This document shows, piece after piece, positions 1 to 7,900 of a stretch of DNA of 14,717 nucleotides. Positions within the stretch are counted from its first letter, which is position 1. Each line of letters begins with the position of its first letter. Origin of the DNA: Phycisphaerales bacterium (GTDB taxonomy: Bacteria > Planctomycetota > Phycisphaerae > Tepidisphaerales > Tepidisphaeraceae); contig JAQGHH010000151.1 of the NCBI GenBank assembly GCA_028288945.1, positions 1-14,717 on the forward strand, read 5' to 3'. The notes under the pieces were generated by a model. That model did not search any database, had not been told where the DNA came from, and saw only the letters and a list, made by a program, of their open reading frames with translations. The translations under genes and the position numbers were made by a program.

Positions 1-22
1 GTGGCGCTTAATGTCGGGCTGC

Positions 23-104
23 GCAGGAGTGGCGGAATTGGCAGACGCGCAGGACTTAGGATCCTGTACCGAAAGGTGTAGGGGTTCGACCCCCCTCTCC
101 TGCA
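23..104 (+). tRNA. tRNA-Leu (anticodon UAG)
   Basis: This 82-nt gene folds into a complete cloverleaf. The acceptor stem GCAGGAG (23-29) pairs perfectly with CTCCTGC (97-103), with discriminator A at 104. The anticodon stem CAGGA/TCCTG (50-54, 62-66) encloses the loop CTTAGGA, giving anticodon TAG at 57-59, which reads CUN leucine codons, chiefly CUA. The T arm (80-96) carries TTCGA. The variable region between anticodon and T stems is long, as expected of a class II tRNA such as tRNA-Leu. The CCA end is not encoded. An open frame that begins at position 11 runs through this tRNA and is an artefact of the gene that follows. Confidence 0.97.
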
Positions 105-130
105 TGACCCCTAACCAACGGGTGCGCAAT

Positions 131-1288
131 ATGGACCGTACGCCTCGCTCGCCGTCTCGACTCGTCCGCGCGCTGGCCCTGGCCGGGGCGGCCCTCCTTA
201 TTCCGGCCTCGGCTTCGTTGGCTGACACGGTCTATTACCGCTCATCGGCCGCGGGCAAGCCCGTGTCAATGAAGGGTAAGATTTCCAAGGTCGCAAAGCT
301 GGCGGACGCCGACGAGCTGTACTGGGTTTCGGAGATCTCCGGGATGGAGACCCACAAGCCCATGAGCGACGTCGTGCAGATCGAGTGCGACGCCGAGCCC
401 AACCTCACGACCGCCGAGGCGGCTTTCGCGAAGGAAGACTGGAAAGCCGCCGGCGTCGCGTACCGCAAGGCGAGCGCCGCCACGGCTTCCGACTGGGTGA
501 AGCGCCGCGCGTCACTGAGGCTGTTGCAGGTGGCGCAAAAGAGCGGCGACTTCCAGGACTCCGTCACCGGGTTCGTGGAGATGGCCCGAAAGGAGCCGGC
601 GGCCGCGTTGCAAAACAAGCCGACCATCGCCGGGGCGAAGCCCGATCAGATCGACAAGGCGATCACGGCCGTCAAGCAGGGCGCCACGGGGGCAAAGCCC
701 GAATCGCAGCAAGTGCTGCTGCCGTTCCTGATGGACCTGCTGAACGCCAAGGGCGACACCGCCGAAGCGGCGAAGGTATTGGCCGACCTGAAGAAGCTCG
801 GCGCCCCCGCGCCGGACAACACCGGCACCACCACCCCCGGCAACCCCCCGGCCGCGCCGGTTGTGAATGCCGATGCGCAGCGTGCCGAGGCGGACGTGTC
901 GCTGGCCCAGGCCCGCAAGGCGCTGGCCGACGGTAAGTTCGACCAGGTGACGGCGGCGATTAATTCGCACTCAGCCGCGTTCACCGACGCCGAGCGCCAG
1001 GTGGAAGCGCTATGGCTTCTGGCCGAGGCCAAGGGCGGGACGGCCACGACGCCCGAGGCGATGAAAGAGGCGGCGCTGGCGTACATGCGTGTGGTCGCCA
1101 ATTTCAAGTCGACCCCGAACGCACCGCACGTCGCGGACGCGCTGATGAAAACCGCGGCCCTCGAGGAGAAGCTCAAGCAGCCCGGCGAGGCGCTGGCGAT
1201 CTATAATCAGGTCGCGGGGGAATTCCCCGGCGGCGACGCCGCCAAACAGGCCAAGGAAAACGCGGACCGCCTCACCAAGGGCAAGTAA
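131..1288 (+). CDS. Exported TPR-like repeat protein
   Basis: This is a predicted 385-residue envelope protein. I chose the ATG at 131 because the longer frame (from 11) would overlap the tRNA-Leu gene, and because this start puts a signal peptide at the N terminus: basic residues to about 14, a hydrophobic core (LALAGAALLIPASA), and a likely signal peptidase I site after SLA, near residue 31. A short beta-type segment follows (about 32-85) and ends in DVVQIE. Helical TPR-like pairs follow at about 90-175, with the AEAAFAKEDWKAAGVAYRKA type of spacing. A Pro/Thr/Gly linker spans about 225-252, and more TPR-like helices run from 255 to the end, with EALAIYNQVAGEFPG. TPR proteins of this kind act as scaffolds in the periplasm; the partner here is unknown. 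The next gene starts 24 bases downstream on the same strand, suggesting one transcript and a joint role in the envelope. No closer family is recognised. Confidence 0.85.
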   Translation: MDRTPRSPSRLVRALALAGAALLIPASASLADTVYYRSSAAGKPVSMKGKISKVAKLADADELYWVSEISGMETHKPMSDVVQIECDAEPNLTTAEAAFAKEDWKAAGVAYRKASAATASDWVKRRASLRLLQVAQKSGDFQDSVTGFVEMARKEPAAALQNKPTIAGAKPDQIDKAITAVKQGATGAKPESQQVLLPFLMDLLNAKGDTAEAAKVLADLKKLGAPAPDNTGTTTPGNPPAAPVVNADAQRAEADVSLAQARKALADGKFDQVTAAINSHSAAFTDAERQVEALWLLAEAKGGTATTPEAMKEAALAYMRVVANFKSTPNAPHVADALMKTAALEEKLKQPGEALAIYNQVAGEFPGGDAAKQAKENADRLTKGK

Positions 1289-1312
1289 TTTCGCAAGCAG
1301 ATTTGAGAACTC

Positions 1313-3331
1313 ATGTATCACGTCATTAAGAAGAATCAGAAGAAGCTGCTGGCCATATTCGCCGCCGCTCTCATGGTCGTATTCATCCTCCCCACCGGCA
1401 TGAAGAACGGGAGCATGTCGGGCGGCAAGGGCAAACAGATCGGGCAGATCGGCAAGACCCCCGTGTACGCCGACGACCGCGAGCAGGCGCGAAACGAGTG
1501 GAAGCTCCTGCGGCAGTCCCCCGCCTACCTGCCCGAGATCAACCCGCGCAATTACTCGTCCTACGTGCTGAAGCTCGGCAAGGTCCTGGCCGTCGAGATC
1601 GAGAAGCACAACGAACTCTTCTTCCTGCTCCAGAAGGAAGCCGAGCAGCGCGGGATTCGCGCGTCCACCGATGAGGTCGCGCAGACGCTGAAGAACCAGT
1701 TCAGCATTGACCCGACTGACAAGTCGGACCACGCCGAGCAGTTGCGTTCCGCACTATCGCACTTCATCGTGGTGCAAGCGCTCCGCGACCGGCTCAACAG
1801 CGACGTGAAGATCAGCGAGCCGATGTGGACGCATCAACTGGCGGACGCGGGACAAAAAATCCGCCTGAACCTGGTCGAATTCAACGCGGCGGACCTGAAG
1901 GCGACGCTCCCCGCGCCGACCACGCAGCAGGTCGAATCCCTCTTTAACAAGTACAAGGGCAACGAGGCCGACGCCGGAACGAAATCCGCGAACGACCCGC
2001 TGGGCTTCGGGTACAAGGTGCCCAACCGCGTGAAGCTCCAGTACGTCGAGATCCCGCGGGCGCAGGTCCTTGCCGCGGTGCGGGCGGCGAAGAAGGAATA
2101 CGACTGGGACGTACAGGCCCGGCAATACTATTACGGCCACCAGCAGGAATTCGTCCGCCCCGCCCCGGCGTCGCAGCCGGCCACCGCCCCGGCGACCGAA
2201 CCTTCGGCCACTCAGCCCGCCACCGCCCCCGCAACGCAGGCGGCGGCCCCGACGACCAAGCCCGCCACCCTGGTCAAGGCCGAGCCCACCACCCGGCCGT
2301 ACGCCGAGGTGAAGGAGGAGATCCTCAAGAACACGTTGAAGGCGGACGCGGACAAGCTTCAGAAGGACGTGGCGGACGCGCTCCAGAAGCGGCTGGCCTC
2401 GGACTATGCCGCCTACCGCAAGGCGAATCCCACGACCCTCCCCGCCACCAACCCGGCCGTCGCCGGAGCCACGACGCAGCCTGCCACGCAACCCGCCGCC
2501 GGCTACGCCAGCTACGGCTACCTGGAGCAGGTGGCGCAGGACATCCAGAAGCAGTTCAACGTGCTGCCCGAAGTGCATCAGATCGGCGAATGGACGGACG
2601 GCAAGCAACTGACAAAACAGCCGGGCATCGGCTTCGCCCGGGCCGGCGAGCGGTCGTTCACCGACTACGCCGCCCAGGAATCAGCCCCCTTCGTCTACGA
2701 CCCCGCCCGCAAGCCCGGCGACCTTCTCCAGATCCTCCAGCCCAGCGAGCAACTTACCGACTTTTCCGAAAACGCCTACGTCTTCCGCCTGACCGACGCC
2801 AGCCCGGCCCATTCCGCGGACCTCGCCGAGGTGCGGGCACGGGTTGAGGCGGACGCGCAGCTGCAGGCCGGCTACGACGCGGCCCTGGCCGCGGCCAAGC
2901 AGCTCGCCGACGCCGGCGGCAAGGACGGCCTTTCCAAGGCCGCCGTCGCGGCCAAGCGCGTCGTCATTTCGACCGGTGCGTTCGGCTTCACTTCGCAGTA
3001 CCCGATCATCCCGAATTTCGAGGCGGACTTCTCCTCGACTTCCGCGCTGATGGCCAAGGCCCACGACCTGCTCACGCAGGCCACGCCGGCGAATCCGCAC
3101 CCGGTCGCGCTGGTGGAAATGCCCGCCGACCGCAAGGTGGTGGTCGCCGAGCTGGCGGACGTGAACCTCGACATCCCCGCCGACGAGCTGGCGATGATGA
3201 AGCTCCAGATGGCCGCGAAGGAGCAGTCGATGATCACCGAACAGCTGGCGCAAAGCTGGTTCGATTACGACGCGGTAACCAAGCGGCTGGGCTACAAATC
3301 CGAAGAGCCCGCCGGCAAAAACCCGGGCTAA
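1313..3331 (+). CDS. Membrane-anchored SurA/PpiD-like folding factor
   Basis: This 672-residue protein has a lysine-rich N terminus (KKNQKK) and one membrane helix at about 12-28 with no cleavage site, so it is probably anchored facing the periplasm like PpiD. Residues about 40-170 resemble the helical SurA/PpiD N-terminal chaperone region (a QIGKTPVYADD opening, then KEAEQRGIRASTDEVAQTL). The segment around 240-280 (RVKLQYVEIPRAQV, then a YYYGHQQEFVRP end) matches the helix pair that precedes a parvulin domain in PpiD-type proteins. Where that catalytic domain would follow there is only a Pro/Thr/Ala linker (about 283-322). PYAEVKEEILKNTLKADADK and a second linker (about 372-398) come next. 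The C-terminal half has the PpiD-like pattern AYVFRLTDASPA and LAEVRARVEADAQL. I see no convincing parvulin core, so a holdase/chaperone role is more likely than isomerase activity. The shadow frames on both strands here arise from the GC-rich linkers. Confidence 0.8.
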   Translation: MYHVIKKNQKKLLAIFAAALMVVFILPTGMKNGSMSGGKGKQIGQIGKTPVYADDREQARNEWKLLRQSPAYLPEINPRNYSSYVLKLGKVLAVEIEKHNELFFLLQKEAEQRGIRASTDEVAQTLKNQFSIDPTDKSDHAEQLRSALSHFIVVQALRDRLNSDVKISEPMWTHQLADAGQKIRLNLVEFNAADLKATLPAPTTQQVESLFNKYKGNEADAGTKSANDPLGFGYKVPNRVKLQYVEIPRAQVLAAVRAAKKEYDWDVQARQYYYGHQQEFVRPAPASQPATAPATEPSATQPATAPATQAAAPTTKPATLVKAEPTTRPYAEVKEEILKNTLKADADKLQKDVADALQKRLASDYAAYRKANPTTLPATNPAVAGATTQPATQPAAGYASYGYLEQVAQDIQKQFNVLPEVHQIGEWTDGKQLTKQPGIGFARAGERSFTDYAAQESAPFVYDPARKPGDLLQILQPSEQLTDFSENAYVFRLTDASPAHSADLAEVRARVEADAQLQAGYDAALAAAKQLADAGGKDGLSKAAVAAKRVVISTGAFGFTSQYPIIPNFEADFSSTSALMAKAHDLLTQATPANPHPVALVEMPADRKVVVAELADVNLDIPADELAMMKLQMAAKEQSMITEQLAQSWFDYDAVTKRLGYKSEEPAGKNPG

Positions 3332-3397
3332 AAATCGGCCCCGTCCGGCTCCCGTGAACCCCAGCGGCCCAGGCAATGCACGGCTCACCGAAGAGCC

Positions 3398-3425
3398 TTG
3401 ACAACTTATCGCGAACGCATATCGT
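3398..3425 (+). promoter_or_regulatory. Sigma70-type promoter of tRNA-Lys
   Basis: A perfect -35 hexamer TTGACA (3398-3403) is followed after 16 bases by TATCGT (3420-3425), which matches four of six positions of the -10 consensus. Transcription would start near 3432, just before the tRNA-Lys acceptor stem at 3438. The position and the perfect -35 box make this the most convincing promoter in the window. Confidence 0.6.
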
Positions 3426-3437
3426 ATCGCGACCAAA

Positions 3438-3510
<73 letters not shown>

Positions 3511-3610
3511 ATAGCTAGTACCGAACACGTCTTTTAATGCTATGCGGGTGTGCTACGCTGTGGGGCCCTTCATGTGGGAAGAACCAAATCGAGGCATTTG
3601 GACCGATACG

Positions 3611-4076
3611 ATGCTGGTGTGCCTTAACGGACATCAACTCACCAGCATGTTGAGGAAGTATCCGTCGGGCGAGCGGGCGCACTGAGATCGATGTGGTGCG
3701 AAGACCATTTCATGCTGTCCGAAGTGCAATTCTGCGATCCCCGGCCAAACGCATATGCCGGGCGTGGGCCTTGCAATGAGCCTTCCGACTCCCGAATATT
3801 GCCACGGCTGTGGGGAGGCGATGCCTTGGACGGAAGCAGCGATCCAAGCTGCGATCGAATTGGCTACAGAGACACCGAGCCTCGATCCGGCCGACCGCAA
3901 CCAACTCTCGGAAAACCTCAAGGATTTGGTGTCGGAAACACCGCGCACGCCCCTCGCCGTCAGTCGCATGCAACGCATCATGGCCAAGGCCGGCCCGGCA
4001 ACCGCGCGCAATGCGCGATCTTCTCATCAACATCACCGCGGCCCCGATCGCGCAGAAGATATGGGGGCCGCTCTAG
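3611..4076 (+). pseudogene. DUF2321-family zinc-ribbon gene, broken by TGA and frameshift
   Basis: The reading frame starts at ATG 3611 (MLVCLNGHQLTSMLRKYPSG), stops at TGA 3683-3685, and resumes in the same frame with DRCGAKTISCCPKC, HMPGV, YCHGCGEAMPWTEAA, LKDLVSETPRTPLAVSR and IMAKAG. These match, from memory, the order of motifs in the DUF2321 family, whose function is unknown. The TGA replaces the first cysteine of a CxxCGAKT zinc knuckle. A second lesion follows: after about 4010 the family C terminus (MRDLLINITAAPIAQKIWGPL, stop TAG 4074-4076) lies one base out of frame. Removing one base near 4009-4012 restores a single frame of about 154 codons, the family's usual size. Two independent lesions favour a recent pseudogene. 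Assembly errors, or a selenocysteine at the TGA, are less likely readings. Confidence 0.8.
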
Positions 4077-4390
4077 AAGGGCTCGCCTTTCGGGCCGGCG
4101 GGCTTGGGTTGTCACTTCGCGGCGGAAGTTGAAGTAACTGCGACGGGTCGGGGTGAACATGCACCAGTCCGATTAAATCGCGGCGTTCAGCCCCTGCCGT
4201 GCTCCCGCGGTTGCGCGGGCCCGTATGCCAATTGCGACAAGCTGTCGTCACAATCGCATCTAAACTCAAGAACGGATCCGGACGATGGATGGGATGTTCC
4301 GGGCCGGGTAAAGCCGGGCTAGGATTGACCGATAAACCATTTGGGTCCGTCACCTCTGACCATGCGACCCACGGGCGATCGGGCGCGACT
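4077..4390. other. Intergenic region without a supported gene
   Basis: This stretch of 314 bases follows the broken DUF2321 gene. Open frames crossing it have no start with a ribosome site and no recognisable protein motif. The only structure I see is an imperfect 22-bp palindrome at 4232-4253 (half-sites TTGCGACAA and TCGTCACAA, seven of nine positions matching when inverted). It could be an operator upstream of the small gene at 4391, but nothing else supports that. Confidence 0.4.
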
Positions 4391-4594
4391 ATGACGCAAG
4401 AATCGGAATATCTTCAAGCCGGAGAATCCTACTCGCCGCGGCGCGATGATCCTGCCGAAGTTCCGGCGGCGTCCGCGCCGGGTGCAAGCGACCGGCAGCC
4501 GCTCGACCGCGTGCAGCGGATGCTGATCTGGTTCGCCAGCGTATTAATTGCCGTTACGGTTTTCGACAGGCTGCGGACCTATTTCGGCGGATGA
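4391..4594 (+). CDS. Small single-helix membrane protein
   Basis: This predicted 67-residue protein starts at ATG 4391 (MTQESEYLQAGESYSPRRDD). I preferred this start to the upstream ATG at 4199 because the region before it has no coding character. The first 42 residues are polar and probably disordered. One membrane helix follows at about 45-62 (MLIWFASVLIAVTVF), then the short basic tail DRLRTYFGG. The stop codon sits in the loop of a small hairpin (CGGCGG/CCGCCG, 4585-4600) that lacks a T run. No clear ribosome site precedes it and I do not recognise a family. It may be a lineage-specific membrane peptide; coding status is moderately supported by the helix followed by positively charged residues. 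Confidence 0.5.
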   Translation: MTQESEYLQAGESYSPRRDDPAEVPAASAPGASDRQPLDRVQRMLIWFASVLIAVTVFDRLRTYFGG

Positions 4595-4794
4595 CCGCCG
4601 GCGGAATTTGCGCTCGTCCTTTCTCCTCCCCTCCCCATTTTTCTCCTTCCCCTCCCTCTTCTTCTTCGGGCACTCGTCTTTGCAAAGCCGTGATACGGGC
4701 CTCGGGTCCGACGCGCCCCGGCTCGGGCCTCCATCCATTGCGATCACGATCCCCGCGGGGTGACATCCGCCCCGGCTGAGTTCCCCGCACGCTA

Positions 4795-4822
4795 TTGTTA
4801 ATGTAGCAGTAGACGGTACACT
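4795..4822 (+). promoter_or_regulatory. Possible promoter of the S8 protease gene
   Basis: TTGTTA (4795-4800) and TACACT (4817-4822) are separated by 16 bases and match four of six positions of each sigma70 hexamer. They lie 84 bases upstream of the protease start. The match is moderate and could be chance. Confidence 0.35.
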
Positions 4823-4896
4823 CCTTCCGCCGGAGAGTGGGCCGGCAGGGGATGCGTTCAACACCTCTAGGTTCTCGGCGGAATCATCACCAAATG

Positions 4897-4902
4897 AGGA
4901 GG
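4897..4902 (+). promoter_or_regulatory. Strong ribosome binding site of the protease gene
   Basis: AGGAGG is a full Shine-Dalgarno match, four bases before ATG 4907. It fixes the start of the protease and shows that the LEPR-XLL-like motif lies at the true N terminus. Confidence 0.8.
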
Positions 4903-4906
4903 CACC

Positions 4907-7900
4907 ATGCCGGCTAAGTCGTCGCGACCTTGGACCGTCGTCATCGAATTGCTTGAGACGCGCGCGTTGCTCAGCGCCTCGTTCGACATCACGGGGCTGA
5001 GCACCATGCGCCAGGACGCCGCGTTCGCGGGCATCACCGGCAAGGGCGTGGGGATCGCGGTGTTGGATACCGGCGTGTATGCGAAAAACCCGGACCTGCA
5101 GAGCAATGTCGTCGCGTTTTACGACGCAGTGAAGCAGCCGGAGAACGCGCCCATCGACCCCAATTTCCTGGTGGACGCGGTGGACCACGAAGGCCACGGC
5201 TCGCACGTCTCGGGCATCGCGGCGTCGTCCAACCCTTCGATCGGCGTGGCGTACGGGGCCAGGCTCGTGGACATCCGGGTGTTTGCCGCCCCCGGCGAAA
5301 CGCAGCTCGGCGGCGACCCGGTCCTCCGCGGGCTCGACTGGGTGGCCGCCCACGCGCAGCAGTTCAACATCAAGGTCGTGAACATGTCGCTGGGCCTCGG
5401 GGGCGTCAATGAGAACGCCGTCACCACCGCCGACCAGCAGGACGCCGAGGCCCTTGAAATCACCACGCTCCAGAACATGGGCATCACGGTCGTGACTTCG
5501 TCGGGCAACAGCTACGCGAACAACCCGGTCCCGGGCGCGTCGTTCCCGGCGGTGGTCTCGACCATCAGCGTGGCCAACACCTGGTCGACGACCGGGCAGG
5601 CCTCGGACTTCGGCATTCCGTTCGGGGGCAACGGGGACCAGTTTTACGCCGTCGAAACCGCCGCCACCCCCGACACGTTCGCGTCCACCAGCCAGCGCAG
5701 CACGCTGCCCAACCAGGTCGCTGCGCCGGGCTCGGACATCCTCAGCACCTGGAACGGCTCCAGCACGAATACGGTCGGCAGCAAGCTTCAGTACAACACG
5801 ATCAGCGGCACGAGCATGGCCGCCCCGTTCGTCACCGGCGCCGTCGCCCTCATGCAGGACGCCGCCAAGACTTTCGGCGGCCACTACCTCACCGACCCGA
5901 ACCAGATCCTCCAGATCATCCGGCAGACCGCCGACACGATCGTCGATTCCAATAACCCCAATAACTCCCGCTATAACGCCAGCGACGGCTCGACCTCCAA
6001 TCTCCCCGAGACGGGCCTGAGCTACAAGCGCATCAACGTGCTGAAGGCGGTCACGGCGGTGCAGCAACTGGTCACGGGAGGCCTTATCACCGTCGGCCCC
6101 GTACCCGGGCCCGACACCGACAACACCACGACCACCGCCACCCCCGTCAACAACATCGACGGCACCACCCCCGCCACGTTCACCGGCAACATCGGCGCCG
6201 ACGGCCTGATCCTCGACGGCGCGGCCGACGTCGATCTCTACAAGCTCGACATCGTCACGCCCGGCAGCCTGTCGGTGGCGCTCACCCAGACCGGGGGCGG
6301 CATGGCGTTCTCCCCGACCATCCGGCTCTTTAATTCCAACGGCATCATCGTCGGCACCGCGACCGGAACACCCGGCGCGTACCCCACTCTCATCACGTCC
6401 GCCGGCAACCCGCTGCTCCCCGGCACCTACTACGCCGGCATCAGCTCCGCGGGCAACAACGCCTACACCATCAATGGCACCGGGGCCGTCGCCGGCAGCA
6501 ACCTTGGCGATTACGCCGTCACGTTTAATCTCAACACCCCCGACCCCAACGGAACGATCCAGGGGGCGTCGCCTGTCAGCCTCACCGAAGCCAATGACAT
6601 CCCCACCGACCCGCTGGGCAACCCCCTTCCTTACACGGACGTGCTGCAATCGGGGACGCTCGGGTCCGACCCGCTGGTCTCCACCGGCACGCGCCTCGCC
6701 GTGGGCAGCGACGTGGACATATACCAGATGACCGCCCCCGACAACGGAAGGCTCCTCATCACCACAGACACCACCTTCTATTTCAACCCCGCGGACACGT
6801 ACCTCGAAGTCTTTGACTCCAACCACAACCTGATCGCCTCCAACGACAACGCCAACCTGCCGTCGACCGACAGCGCGATCATTTTGAATGTAACGGCGGG
6901 CCAGACATACTTCGTCGCCGTGACGGTGCCGCAGAACGCGGGCTTCGACCCCGTCAACCCGTACGTAGGCCGCACCCCCAACGCCACGCCGACGGACGTC
7001 TCCTACGACCTGCACCTGCGCTTCGACAACGGCGACGTGAACGGCACCGCCATCTCGGCCACGCCGGCCCCTCTGGGCACCCCGCTCAACGCGGTGATTG
7101 GATCGGACAACGGCGTTCAATTGCTTGGGGCGAATGGCGGCTCCAAGGACGTCGATTTCTACGTCTACACTGCCGCCACCGACGGCGTCCTCGACGCCAC
7201 GGTCCAAGGCACCAGCGGCGGATTTACGCCGGTGATGAGCCTCTGGGAATACACAGCCGGCCAGGGTGACATCATCAAGGTCGCCGATACCGCCGGCGCG
7301 ACCACCCCGCACATTTTGGCAAAAATCGCGGCGGGCCAGAAGTTCTTCATCGCCATCACCGGGATGGGCAACAACGGTTTCAACTGGTACTCGGTGGCGA
7401 GCGGTCCGGGCGGGCAGGTGGGCTCGTACGCCCTGACCGCCAACCTCCAATCCGCCGCCGTCCTCACCACCCTCAGCGACAACTCCATCCAGAACGGCAC
7501 TCCGCAGAACATCTCCGTCGGACAGACCCTCTTCGGCAACATCGGAAGCGACGGGAACCTGGTCATCGGGGACACCGACGTGGACATGTACCGCCTGGTC
7601 GCCCCCGCCACGCAGATCCTCGACTTCCGTACGCTCACCGGCCAGGAGTCCGACGCCGACACGGTCATCCGCGTGTTCGACGCCAGCGGGACGCAGATCG
7701 CCTCCAACGACAACATCGACCCCACCACAACCTCCAGCGAGGTAAAGGTGGCCGTCCGCGCGGGCGACGTGTATTACATCGGCGTGAACGGCGCGGGCCC
7801 TAGCGCCACGTCCTACGACCCGCTCACCGGCGCCGGCGCCGGCGACGGCAGCACGGGCAACTACGGGATTTCCGTCTCCGTGGCGATCGCGGACTTCTCC

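Larger units (their letters stand above)
4595..4906. other. Leader region of the protease gene with pyrimidine tract
   Basis: No gene is supported here. A pyrimidine tract with a single purine (the A at 4637) covers 4617-4667, all C and T on the + strand. The rest holds a possible promoter at 4795-4822 and the ribosome site of the protease gene. If transcription starts near 4830, the leader of the protease mRNA is about 75 bases. Confidence 0.5.

Noticed and set aside
11..130. Upstream extension of the TPR protein from ATG 11
   Set aside because: It would be read through the tRNA-Leu gene and would bury the signal peptide.
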